Origin: Pelagophyceae sp. CCMP2097
Lineage: Eukaryota; Sar; Pelagophyceae
DNA length: 12,229 bases
Reading direction: 5' to 3'
Assembly: GCA_026770575.1 (NCBI GenBank)
Contig: MU657242.1
Location: forward strand, 15,638-27,866
The position numbers and the translations under genes were made by a program. The notes under the pieces were generated by a model. It did not search any database. It saw only the letters and a list, made by a program, of their open reading frames with translations, and was not told the DNA's origin. This document shows, one piece after another, positions 1 through 7,315 of this stretch (positions are counted from its first letter, which is position 1; every line of letters starts with the position of its first letter).

Positions 1-2
1 CC

Positions 3-1040
3 GACGCCCAATTACGTCAGGTCGTCCTCGACAGCCTGCCTATCTCGATGGAGACGACCGTCACTCTGTGCACGAACATGCCGGGCACGCAGACGCTCAG
101 CGGCCTTTGCGACGAGCTCAAGCGGCTACAACTGAGGCGCTCGGCGCAGCAGCAGCACGGCGCAAACGGCATGATCGTCGTGCAAGGACGAATACCGTCG
201 CCGTCGCCGCCGCAGCAGCAGTGGCCATCACAGTCCGTCCCGCCAAGCGGGCGAGGCGGGCGAGGCGGGCGCGGCGGGCGCGGCGGGCGCAACGGGCGTT
301 TCGGACGCATCAACCTCGACACAAACGCTGCACAGCCGCTTAAAGGCCAATGCTTCGGCTGCGGCGAGTTCGGGCACAAACAAAACGACTGCCCGAACGC
401 ATCGTCGTCGTCGCAAAACTCGCAGTCGCGGCGGCAGCAGCAGCAGCAGCCGCTGCAGCTGCAGTCGTCGCCGCAACCGCAGCCACAGCAGCAGATGCAG
501 CAACCGACCTGGAAGCAACCTGGGGGGTTCGCAGCAGCGCAGCTGCAGCCGCAGCAGCGCTCGTGGTCGCCGTCGAAGGGGTTCAACCCGGAGGAAAACA
601 GCGGCGGGCACGGCGCCATGCCTCAACGGGAGCACATGGAATGGGAAAGCGTACGACTCGCCAACGGCGCTTTAACGCACGTATTTGGCGGCGACAGCGC
701 CGGACTCGAAAACGGTGGTCAAGGGTTTCACGGTCACGTCTCGGCAGTAAAGCCGTGCCCGCTGCCGTGGAGTGTCGACGGTGGGATCGCGTTCAAAGTG
801 AACCACAGTTCGGCAGTCGAAACGTTGTCTTACGACGACGACGACGACGACACCGGCCAACTTCGTTCTTGGTACCTGGAGGAGATTTACTCCAAGTCGT
901 CGAACCTACTACATGGAAACGTCTCCTCCAAAGATCACGATTTCGAGACGGCCGGCGGCGCGGCGGGCACGTCTCGCAACGCAGCTCCGGCTGTGTCTAT
1001 CTCAGGCGCGGATTGCCCGACACAATCATCCTTGAAGACT
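3..1040 (+). pseudogene. gag: copia Gag region (nucleocapsid with RGG box and CCHC zinc knuckle), 5' partial
   Basis: Gag packages the element RNA into virus-like particles. The frame is open from base 3, and an in-frame ATG at 48 is probably internal, because the residues before it (VVLDSLPIS) already resemble the end of a copia Gag (UBN2-type) helical domain. About 65 residues after that ATG come repeated Arg-Gly-Gly units (bases about 247-306), then a CCHC knuckle, CFGCGEFGHKQNDC (351-392, C-x2-C-x4-H-x4-C). A Gln/Pro/Ser-rich stretch (about 405-560) and a run of six Asp residues (833-850) follow. The polyglutamine and Gly/Arg tracts are coded by GC-rich simple repeats, which also produce long spurious open frames on the other strand. 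The Gag/protease border is not visible and is placed just before the protease motif. Confidence 0.88.
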
Positions 1041-1170
1041 GCATGCGTGTGGACGATGGCTGATAGTGGAGCAAGCGGTTATATTACGTCGCACGACGAA
1101 GATCTCACCGACGTCGACTACAGCATTGTGTCGAACCTCACCGGCGTTTTCGGTGCCGGAAAGACGCGCG
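1041..1170 (+). pseudogene. copia aspartic protease segment (DSGAS), frameshifted
   Basis: The retropepsin-type protease cleaves the Gag-Pol polyprotein and acts as a dimer, each subunit supplying one catalytic Asp. The motif WTMADSGASGYI begins at 1050, with the catalytic Asp codon at 1062-1064. This matches the W-x-x-D-S-G-A-S-x-H/Y-I pattern of copia proteases. It is read in the same frame as Gag (frame 3). Downstream the similarity to a continuous protein is lost in this frame and resumes in frame 1 (AVEKTAISFVADDGSL, from about 1171). A one-base gain or two-base loss near 1165-1175 therefore splits the protease. A spurious methionine at 1066 in frame 1 is not a real start. Confidence 0.85.
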
Positions 1171-2310
1171 GTCGAAAAAACGGCCATCTCTTTCGTTGCC
1201 GACGACGGCAGCCTCGTCCCGTTCGAATCGCACGAGGGTCTGCTCGTCGCCACTACGGCAAGTGGCGGGGTGCGCCTCCTCGGCGAGGGCACGGTCCGCC
1301 GCCAAGGCTTTATCCTCGACACCGCCGGCCAGCGCATTGTCGTCGATTGCGACCGCTCTATTCCGACGTTTTTCGACGGCAACCACCACTGGATCAGGAC
1401 GCTGGTCCACAAGCCGGACGAGCGGCACTTTGCTGGCGTGGCCATCACAAGCGCGCTGCAGAAGCTCTGGCACCGACGCTGTAACCACAGAGACGTCCGG
1501 TGCCTGCTGGCCGTGACAATCGGAGCCGGTGATTTTGGTAAAGTGCCGAAGATGGCGCCCGGGGAGCCTTTATGCTGGACTTGCGCCGACGCAAAGTCGC
1601 GGCGCAGAGATCGCGGCGCCGCTCAGCCCATGTCCGCGCGCTCTACAGTCCCGTGGCACAGTTTGCAAGTCGACGTCGCGCACCTCAGCGAGCCCATTTT
1701 TAACGTCAAATACGTTTTGGGCGTCACTGACGAGTGTACTCGGTGGACGAAGCACTACTTCCTGTCGCGACTCTCTGGCGCCGCCGTTAAACTCAAAATC
1801 GAGGCGCTGCTCGACTACGTTGTTTCGCGGGGATTTACAGTCAAGCGCATAAAGACCGACGGCGCCAAGTACTTTATAGAGGGAGAGGTCAACGAGTTTC
1901 TCCGCGCAAACGGCATTGTCCACGAGATGACCGCGGCGCACACGCACAACCAGATCGGCGTCGTCGAGAACAGCAACCTCACCACGTTCAACGACGCGCG
2001 CGCCATCATGCTCGAGCGCGGCATGCCGCCGTCGTACCTGCCCAAGGCCATCGAAGTCGTTGACTACGTCAAAGACCGCATGCCGAACGCGAGCAACCCG
2101 GAATACATGGCGCCGTACGAGCGTGAGACGGGCCGAAAACCGTCCGTCGGCCACCTCGTCGTCCTATTTTCGGTCGGATCGATGTACCTCGAGCCAAGCA
2201 AGAGACTGCGGAAGGACGTCGGCGCAAAGGGAGCGCAGTGCATCCACCTCGGCTACTGTGAAAACAGCAAGATGTACACCGTCATGCTTTACGACGACAA
2301 GTCCATCTAG
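1171..2310 (+). pseudogene. copia integrase (HHCC zinc finger and D,D-35-E core), ended by TAG
   Basis: Integrase joins the cDNA to the host chromosome. Frame 1 shows the N-terminal zinc-binding pattern: WHRRCNH (His codons 1471 and 1486) followed by CWTC (Cys codons 1573 and 1582). The catalytic triad is complete: Asp 1672 in LQVDVAH, Asp 1858 in IKTDGAKYF, and Glu 1966 in GVVENSN. The second Asp and the Glu are 36 codons apart, that is 35 residues between, the normal DD35E spacing. The C-terminal part (about 2140-2300) resembles the copia region that precedes the 'V.F.E' motif. TAG at 2308-2310 interrupts the frame, but the same frame continues without a break as YSGNVDFNE, so this is a nonsense change in one long Pol frame, not the natural end. 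Confidence 0.93.
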
Positions 2311-3060
2311 TACTCGGGCAACGTAGATTTCAACGAGTCGACTTACGACGCGCCGCTGGAATTTTGCAGCAACGTGCCTGGCGCATTCTTTATCCGCGAG
2401 GGAAAGTCGATGGCCTCGGGAACGGAGTCTTTTCAGCTCGTAACACACCCGCTGGCGGCGCCGTCGCAGTCCAACACGCTCGGCACGCTCCGCACGTTCG
2501 ACGTGCGCCCGGGCGCTGACAGTTCGCTGGAACGCTCCCCCGGGTCGTGGAATCCGTTCGCTTACAAAGCGCCGCCAAACATCATCACCGATCTACCACC
2601 GGTTCCGACGCCACGACGGTCGGGTCTGCCTTTGCGGGAGCCAGATTCGCCGCAACCACCGCCGAGACCGCCCTCGGAGATGTCTCCGGCGTTGGACTCG
2701 CCGGCGGGTCTGCCTTTGCGGCCGCCGGGCCTGCCTCCGAGGACCTCGCCACAGCCCTCGCTGGACTCGCCACAGGGACTGCCTCCGCCACCGTCGGGAC
2801 TGCCTCCGCCACCGTCGCTGGACACGCCGCTGGACTTGTTTTCGGAATCGCGGCCGCCCGCGTCTCGCCCTGTGCGCCGACAAAAGACGCGCAACCGCTT
2901 CGAACCAGATGACCCGAAAGGGGGCGCGCGCTGCTGGACCGGCTGGACTTTACTCGCAATTAGCGCCGTGACCGGTTTCGCCGCGTTCATTGGCACCGCG
3001 CAGAGCACGAACATCGCCGAGGTCCGCCAGCAACACGCGCGCACTTTCCTCGACGGACCT
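2311..3060 (+). pseudogene. Pol linker: proline-rich tract followed by a hydrophobic membrane-like segment
   Basis: This stretch is in the same frame as integrase (frame 1) and continues directly into RT. It opens with the last integrase residues (NVDFNE), then has about 80 residues rich in Pro, Leu and Ser (2590-2850) with repeated GLPPPPS-like units. Two perfect 21 bp tandem copies sit at 2775-2795 and 2796-2816. A basic patch (RPVRRQKTRNRF, about 2863-2898) follows, then an uncharged segment, WTGWTLLAISAVTGFAAFIG (about 2935-2994), that looks like a transmembrane helix. Copia Pol proteins normally have a poorly conserved Ser/Pro-rich linker here; a membrane-like helix is not part of the standard layout. 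Its function is unknown, and it could be a chance hydrophobic stretch. Confidence 0.7.
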
Positions 3061-3940
3061 GGCCGCGAGCCGACCATTACAGCCATGCAGCAGGAGTACG
3101 ACCAGATCTGCGACCGCGGCACCTTCGTTGTGGAGCTCGTCACGGCGTCGGCGCTCAAGGCCTACAACATGCTCACGCTCAAATGGGTCTTGAAGGAAAA
3201 GTTGAAGGACGACGGCAGCCGCGATAAGATTAAGGGGCGGCTGGTCGCACGCGGTTTTGGACAACGCTTCGGTGTCGACGACTTCGAGACGTTCGCACCG
3301 ACGGCACGCGCCGAGACGGTGCGCTTACTCATTGCGTGGGCAACGGCAAACGCTATGCTCCTTTTCAGCGACAACGTCACGGGCGCGTACCTCAACGGCG
3401 TGCTGAAAGAGGCCGTGTTCTGCTACGAACCGCAAGGTTTTGCGTCGCCACCGCGCTCATCCCGATTTGGCGGCTGCTCAAGTCGCTTTACGGACTGAAG
3501 CAAGCCGGCAGGATTTGGTACCAGATCATCAACGGGGCGTTTCTCAGTTTTGGTTTTCTCCGATCAACTGCCGACCCCTGTCTCTACATCCTTCGTCGCG
3601 CCGGCGCCACGCTCGTATGCGCACTGTACGTCGACAACGTCATCGCAGCGACGTCGCACACGCCCTTATGGAAGGGGTTTGTCGCGTTCTGCCGCCTTAA
3701 GTTCGACTTGGTTGATTTAGGGCCTCTGCGCCACGAGCTCGGCGTCGTTTTCGAAACAGGCGTTCGCGGCGAGCGGCACGTTACGTTCCTCCACCAAGGC
3801 CTGTACGTCAAAGCGCTTTTAGAGCGTTCGGAGTAACGCCGACGTCGCCGCGCCCGCAGCCTTGCGAGAAGTCGCTACTCCGCTTGCCGACGGAAGCCGA
3901 CACGCCGCTCGTCGAGCCGGAGCTTTCCGACTACCGAAAA
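3061..3940 (+). pseudogene. copia reverse transcriptase, several frame changes and altered catalytic motifs
   Basis: RT copies the element RNA into cDNA. Frame 1 shows the copia RT opening (AMQQEYDQI), KWVLKEKLKDDGS (3181 on), KGRLVARGFGQRFGVDDFET and FAPTARAETVRLL. These match the RVT_2 family pattern 'KWVFK.K...DG...K.RLVA.GF.Q..G.DY.ETFAPVAR'. Motif A reads SDNVTGAYLNG: the residue four before the conserved Ala, normally Asp, is Asn (AAC 3373-3375). A frame change at about 3441-3465 moves to frame 3, where KSLYGLKQAGRIWY (3480 on) and motif C YVDN (3627-3638) lie; YVDD is expected. Near 3828 the coding moves to frame 2 (PCEKSLLRLP, through SDYRK), after which frame 1 resumes near 3936. The enzyme is almost certainly inactive. 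Confidence 0.93.
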
Positions 3941-4631
3941 TCGGCGGATCGCTCGTCTGGCTAGCATGGTGGACGCGCATCGACATCGTGTACTACACCG
4001 TCTTCCTGTGCACGTACATGCCCTCGCCGTGCCAGTATCACCTGAAAGTCGCCTACCAGATTCTCGCCTACCTGCCCGGCACAGTGCATTTCGGCATCAC
4101 GTACCAGGAGGGCGCATGCGAGCCTTGCGCGTTCTCCGACGCAGACTGGATTACGGAGTGGACGAAAGGAGCCGAGTCGATCGTCGCCAGCGTCGTCATG
4201 TACGCGGGCATGGCAGCGGTTTGGACTTGTACCAAGTCGGACGACGCAAAGCTCTCATCGGTGGAGGCCGAAATCCACGCGACGTTTATCGCCGTCCCGA
4301 ACATCATCATGGTACGCCAGAACTTTGAGGACGTCCACACGCCGCTGCAACGTCCGACGATCCTGTTCATCGACAGCTGCGGCACAATCTCGACCATGAA
4401 GGAGCCGGTCATATCGAAAAAGAACAAGCAGATCCGCGCGAAGTACTGGCGCGCGCGCCAAGAGAAGGAACGCGGAACGCTTCTGCCGGTCAAAATCAAC
4501 ACCAAAAGGAACCTCGCGAACTACCTCACGAAGCCCGTCCAAGGCCCGACCCGCATGGCTTCTTTGACCCGGCGACGTGCATCGGCCTCATCTACGACGG
4601 CTCCACGCACTACAACGCGTGGGCCCCGTGA
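3937..4631 (+). pseudogene. copia RNase H and Pol C-terminus
   Basis: RNase H removes the RNA strand during reverse transcription. Frame 1 shows KIGGSLVWLAWWTRIDIVY, matching the conserved copia connection 'YRSIVGSL.YLA..TRPDI'. The predicted acidic site follows: SDADW (Asp 4144), SSVEAE (Glu 4264) and FIDSCGT (Asp 4372). The later segment SKKNKQIRAKYWRARQ aligns with the usual 'HSRTKHIDIRYHFIRE' but lacks that Asp, which may be a family trait or decay. LANYLTKPV (about 4513-4539) is the normal C-terminal copia motif. A frame change at about 4540-4553 moves to frame 3, whose HGFFDPATCIGL tail ends at TGA 4629-4631. Frame 1 instead runs on to 4854 with low-complexity residues, which I regard as read-through of the 3' untranslated/LTR region. 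Confidence 0.9.
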
Positions 4632-5035
4632 ACGGGCCGCTGCGCGCACCGCCTCGTCGTCGGCGGCCTCAGCTGGCGGGCTCGCAGCGGCACTCGCCAC
4701 GCACGTGAACATGAGTTCCACAAACGCGGCGCGGGCGGCGCAGCGAAGCCGGGTCGCCTCGCCGTGGCGTCGTTGCTCTTGGCTGGCCGCCCATTCCGTC
4801 GGTCCGACTAGACGCGCACGACTCTCCAACGCAGCAATTTTGCCTTCTTGCTAATATACACTCCCAGTCGCAATGCAACTTGTGTGTAATATAATGTAAT
4901 AAAAATCACAGGATGTCCAGTCCCGAAGGACCTTCGTGTAGCCGACGACACGACGACGACGAGCGTCTCTCGCGACCCCGAAGACCCCGCCTAGTCGGAG
5001 CGTTGCCAAAGTGCGTGGGCCATGACCGGCAAAGT
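4632..5035 (+). other. Probable 3' non-coding part or 3' LTR of the copia element, then unassigned sequence
   Basis: No convincing coding is seen here. The first 220 bases are GC-rich; 4851-4910 turns sharply AT-rich (TAATATA, TGTGTGTAATATAATG). This is where the 3' LTR should be, but no polypurine tract or TG..CA border stands out, and the partner LTR is outside the window. Bases 4911-5035 are a GC-rich segment with GAC/CGA simple repeats (about 4947-4964) and no recognised feature. Confidence 0.5.
4898..4903 (+). promoter_or_regulatory. Candidate polyadenylation signal AATAAA
   Basis: AATAAA lies in an AT-rich block preceded by TGTGTGTAATATAATG, about 270 bases after the Pol stop. Its position suits the R region of a 3' LTR or a 3' UTR. 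Use of this signal is inferred; some protists rely on other signals. Confidence 0.4.
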
Positions 5036-5191
5036 ATTACAAGAGCACGCCGGAGGCACACGGAGGACCCGAAGGATACAGCGAAATCCCATTGCAATGC
5101 CCACGTAAATAATTATTACAAGAGCGCGTCAGAGGCACGGAGGACCCGAAGGATACAGCCAAATCCCATTGCAATGCCCACGTAAATAATT
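5036..5191. repeat. Tandem duplication of the terminal 79 bp of the tRNA-like repeat family
   Basis: Two adjacent units, 5036-5114 and 5115-5191, each start ATTACAAGAGC and end CCACGTAAATAATT. They differ by a few substitutions and a 2 bp deletion. The same unit occurs once at 6933 and once at 8367, so the doubling is specific to copy A. Confidence 0.9.
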
Positions 5192-5220
5192 AAAATTATT
5201 TAAACTAATCGCGGAATTTT

Positions 5221-5247
5221 GCGGCCGACCAGTTTGAACCTGTGACC
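5221..5247 (-). promoter_or_regulatory. B-box / tRNA 3'-half-like segment, copy A
   Basis: The - strand reads GGTTCAAAC followed by TGGTCGGCCGC, placed like a tRNA T-loop, T-stem and acceptor strand. It agrees with the polymerase III B-box. It is the most degraded of the three (T-stem pairing incomplete). Confidence 0.45.
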
Positions 5248-5371
5248 ACCTTCTTCTTCTATGATGATTCCAATATTTCCCAATTTAAGCGATAGTATTA
5301 ACCAACAACCGCTGAATCGGACGAGTTGCTGCCCTTTTCTCCCCAAAGGCGGGACCTCACGGATTTACCCG

Positions 5372-5416
5372 TGGACAGACAGACGGACGGACGGACAGAA
5401 GGGCAGACGGACAGAC
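5372..5416. repeat. GGAC/AGAC tetranucleotide microsatellite inside copy A
   Basis: An array of GGAC, AGAC and GGAC-like four-base units with one GAAGGGC interruption. Equivalent arrays of different unit order occupy the same place in copies B and C, so the array belongs to the family and has changed length and order separately in each. Confidence 0.85.
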
Positions 5417-5425
5417 AAAATTGCC

Positions 5426-5527
5426 CCTGGTATCCTTCAATCAAAGGACCCGAAGGGCCCTTGCCGTAAAATCAACGTCAGTAAACGGCAAGGGCCCTTC
5501 GGGTCTTTTGATTAAAGGATTACCAGG
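5426..5527. mobile_element. Palindromic foldback element, copy 1
   Basis: Arms 5432-5467 and 5485-5520 are inverted repeats of 36 bp differing at two positions (ATCCTTCAATC.. against ..GATTAAAGGAT), separated by a 17-base loop. The inverted match extends outward with a one-base gap into CCTGGT/ACCAGG. It is absent at the equivalent place in copy B of the tRNA-like family (7250), so it is an insertion. The exact ends are ambiguous: CCTGG at the left and CCAGG at the right could be part of the arms or a 5 bp CCWGG target duplication. No protein is encoded, so it would need a transposase from elsewhere if mobile. Confidence 0.85.
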
Positions 5528-5745
5528 CACAGCTGTTTCAAAAGTTGATTTCGTTTTTGGCGATTCTCAGACAAAGTCGGGAAAAGTCCTCAACTTCCCC
5601 GCTACAGCACGCGCACCACCTAAGGCGAATCGGAGGCCCCTCGCGGGATCGAGCGGATCCGTAGGCATTGCATAGTTTGGTAAGAAAATTTTGCAAGGGG
5701 CGCGTCTCCTTGGTGAGATACGCCTCCAACTTTGACCCTTTGCAC
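5528..5745. other. No gene recognised
   Basis: Short frames only. The first 30 bases (GCACAGCTG...GATTTCGTTT) align with the bases following copy B (GCGCAGCTG...GATTTCGTTT at 7251-7289), so they are the continuation of the dispersed repeat beyond the palindrome insertion. The rest is unassigned. Confidence 0.5.
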
Positions 5746-5866
5746 CGTAACTCGTCAGCGCGGGAGTATAAGGTGAACCCATCTAGGCCAGGATGGTAGC
5801 TTTGAGCATAACGAGCACAACTCCTTTTAATCGGTACACCTTATACTCGCGCACTGACGAGTTACG
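5746..5866. repeat. 34 bp inverted repeat with 53-base spacer (foldback)
   Basis: Arm 5746-5779 (CGTAACTCGTCAG..GAGTATAAGGTG) is matched in inverse by 5833-5866 (CACCTTATACTC..CTGACGAGTTACG), with three mismatches. The spacer 5780-5832 shows no coding potential. This could be a very short TIR element or a hairpin-forming repeat; a weaker inverted match (CGCCTC against GAGGCG) extends further out. No second copy exists in the window and no target duplication is evident. Confidence 0.8.
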
Positions 5867-6005
5867 ATCTTCGAGGCGCTTCTAGAAATCTATACAATAA
5901 TTCCTATGAGAAAACCCGCTCGAGATAGGAAGAAAGGGTATCTTCAAGCATTTTTGGGTTGTGAAGCGTTGAAGCTCCGGCACGGTGGGGCACCGTAGTT
6001 GAATT
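5867..6005. other. AT-richer spacer with a small hairpin
   Basis: Nothing coding. The only structure I see is a short hairpin at 5982-5996 (ACGGTG, three bases, CACCGT). Confidence 0.4.
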
Positions 6006-6224
6006 TTAAAAGGCCCAACAACCAAGACACTTCATCAAATCTTCAACCACCCTCGGGCGAATGCCCTTCAATTCTGCAAGGCAAGGCGACGCCGCGTCCA
6101 TTCCGACGGCCGCTGCCGTAGGCGCTAACGCTCGATCGTCGGCAGCGCGACCTCGCGGTCTGGCGCTGCTGTTCTTCGGCGTCTGCGTGCTCGCGGCGTT
6201 CGGCACGTCCGGCGCACGCGCCAC
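6006..6224 (-). CDS. Unrecognised possible coding remnant, C-terminal end
   Basis: This 72-residue frame ends LKGIRPRVVEDLMKCLGCWAF then stop, and that end has a natural amino-acid mix. The rest overlaps the first unit of a degenerate tandem repeat. The three units read on this strand share an ST-x-x-x-K/R-x-SS-A pattern, which is mild support for coding here. The opposite strand gives a competing 111-residue frame from 6061 with a hydrophobic LALLFFGVCVLAAFG segment. I cannot decide between them and recognise neither. There is no family match, no splice structure and no neighbour to support a function. Confidence 0.2.
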   Translation of the reverse strand: MARAPDVPNAASTQTPKNSSARPRGRAADDRALAPTAAAVGMDAASPCLAELKGIRPRVVEDLMKCLGCWAF

Positions 6225-6520
6225 GCTCGTCTTCAGCTCGCTTTATTCGACCGACGGCCGTCTCCTTCGGCGCTGCTGCTCACTCTTCGGCAGCGCGACC
6301 TCACGGTGCGGAGCTGCTTCTTATAGACGCCTACGTGCTGCCGACGCTCGGCACAGCCGATGCGCGACCACTACTGCCAGTGGTGCTGGCGCTTGATTTT
6401 CAGCATCTCGTCCTATCAGTGCGGCGCTGCTGTTCTTTGACGACTGCGTGCTCACGGCACGGCCGACGTCTGCACGATCGGCCGATGCTCGTACGCCTTC
6501 AGTCTCGTCGGCTTACGAGG
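6141..6520. repeat. Degenerate tandem repeat, three units
   Basis: Units begin near 6141 (GGCAGCGCGACCTC), 6289 (same 14 bases) and about 6402; the third is recognised from GGCGCTGCTGTTCTT at 6423, matching unit 1 at 6162. Offsets are 148 and 113 bases, so the units are related but have gained or lost sequence. Similarity is clearest in the first 90 bases of each unit. Both strands give partially conserved translations, so the coding strand, if any, is undecided. Confidence 0.65.
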
Positions 6521-6932
6521 CGTCAGTCCAGCACTCCTTCGGGTGCGCACCGCACGCTGCTGGCCAAGTCGCTGAGCCTCCGTGGCCGAGCGCAGGCACG
6601 TTGCTGGCACGAGGTAAACCCTCCATGGCCGAACGAAAGTCGTTGCGCGAAGGATTTCCTTGTGCAAAACGCAATGCTCTGAGGAGCCGCTGAGCTGCGA
6701 GGCTTCCTCGCAGCCGAGCACAGGTCGCGCTCATCTCGACGATCCGCAACCCGGCGGTAAGAAAGTTCCTTCTTCTGATTTTGAGACTCGAGACCTTCCT
6801 TCAAAGAAGGGTCCTGTCCCTCTGGGCGCCTCATGGGCTCGCCCTCCCTCTCTGTGGGATTTGACTACTGGACGACCCAGCCACTTTGCCATTTCACCAT
6901 TTGCCGGCGCCAAAAATCGAACCGAAAAAAAC
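6521..6932. other. No gene recognised
   Basis: Several frames of 80-120 residues are open on both strands, but they overlap each other, have unremarkable compositions, and one runs into the repeat at 6933. I see no motif, RNA gene or repeat copy that I can support. Confidence 0.5.
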
Positions 6933-7250
6933 ATTACAAGAGGGCGCCGGAGGCACACGGAGGACCCGAAGGATACAGCCAAATCCCATTGCAATGCCCA
7001 CGTAAATAATTAAAATTATGTAAACTAATCGCTCAATTTTGCGGCCGACCATGTTTGAACCTGGGACCACCTTCTTCTTCAATTATGATTCCAATGATTC
7101 CCAATTTTAGCGATCGCATTTACCGCCAATCGCTGAATCGGACGAGTTGCTGCCATTTCCTCCCCAAAGGCGGAACCTCGCGGATTTACCCGTGGACAGA
7201 CAGACGGACGGACAGACAGACGGACGGCCGGACAGACAAAATTGCCCCTG
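6933..7250 (-). repeat. Copy B of the tRNA-like repeat family (without palindrome)
   Basis: Same blocks as copy A, from ATTACAAGAGGGCGCCGG to ACAAAATTGCCCCTG, with a single terminal unit. The tRNA-like part at 7068-7041 reads GGTTCAAAC on the - strand. The tetranucleotide array is at 7194-7238. Immediately after it comes CGCAGCTGC...GATTTCGTTT, the uninterrupted version of the junction that in copy A is split by the palindrome. Copy B is therefore the empty-site reference. Confidence 0.85.
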
Positions 7251-7315
7251 CGCAGCTGCTAAAGCCTAAAAAAAAGCGGATTTCGTTTCAGCAATTAAAG
7301 GATTCAGAAAAAGGG

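Larger units (their letters stand above)
1..4910 (+). mobile_element. Ty1/copia LTR retrotransposon, internal region, 5'-truncated by the window and decayed
   Basis: Gag, protease, integrase, reverse transcriptase and RNase H motifs occur in that order on one strand. Integrase before RT is the defining order of Ty1/copia (Pseudoviridae-type) elements, in contrast to Ty3/gypsy. The frame is already open at the first bases, so the 5' LTR, primer-binding site and gag start lie outside the window. Coding moves frame 3 to 1 near 1165-1175, meets TAG at 2308-2310, then moves 1 to 3 near 3441-3465, 3 to 2 near 3828, 2 to 1 near 3936 and 1 to 3 near 4540-4553, ending at TGA 4629-4631. The copy is therefore dead as a protein source unless the sequence contains errors. 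The 3' border is uncertain: no second LTR is available for comparison, so 4910 (just after an AATAAA) is only a working limit. Confidence 0.93.
5036..5430 (-). repeat. Copy A of a dispersed repeat family with a tRNA-like B-box segment (SINE-like)
   Basis: Three copies lie in this window, all in the same orientation. Shared blocks in + order are: ATTACAAGAG...CCACGTAAATAATTAAAATTA; GCGGCCGACC followed by a tRNA-like segment; CTTCTTCT..ATGATTCCAAT; GAGTTGCTGCC...CCCAAAGGCGG; ACGGATTTACCCG; a GGAC/AGAC array; and ACAAAATTGCCCCTGG. On the - strand the segment 5247-5221 reads like the 3' half of a tRNA: a T-arm with GGTTCAAAC, then GGTCGGCCGC, which would be the acceptor strand. GTTCAAAC fits the RNA polymerase III B-box consensus GWTCRANNC. 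No A-box is visible and the tRNA-like part is not at the 5' end, so SINE is a working label only. No target-site duplication was found. Confidence 0.85.

Noticed and set aside
17..635. Long Cys-rich and Leu/Arg-rich open frames on the - strand opposite gag
   Set aside because: They are shadows of the GC-rich Gln, Gly-Arg and Ala codon repeats of Gag; the + strand carries the CCHC knuckle and continues into protease.
4632..5035. A defined 3' LTR
   Set aside because: There is no second LTR in the window, no clear polypurine tract and no TG...CA borders, so precise coordinates would be invented.
4913..5185. Recurring small frames ending HTEDPKDTAKSHCNAHVNN in the repeat copies
   Set aside because: The same peptide appears wherever the repeat tail occurs, with no start conservation, and it is disrupted by the copy-specific indels. 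It is a by-product of the repeat.
5221..5247. A genuine tRNA gene
   Set aside because: Only a T-arm and acceptor 3' strand are recognisable. No 5' acceptor strand, D-arm or anticodon arm can be placed upstream in any of the three copies.
5982..5996. Hairpin ACGGTG-GGG-CACCGT as a terminator
   Set aside because: It is a six-pair stem without a T tract, and intrinsic terminators of this kind are not expected in a eukaryotic nuclear sequence.
6911..6922. A B-box-like AATCGAACC near the end of copy B
   Set aside because: The - strand GGTTCGATTTTTGG lacks the closing C at the expected place and has no tRNA-like fold around it.
6660..7013. 117-residue + strand open frame as a gene
   Set aside because: It runs into the tail of repeat copy B and ends there; there is no motif and competing frames exist on the other strand.
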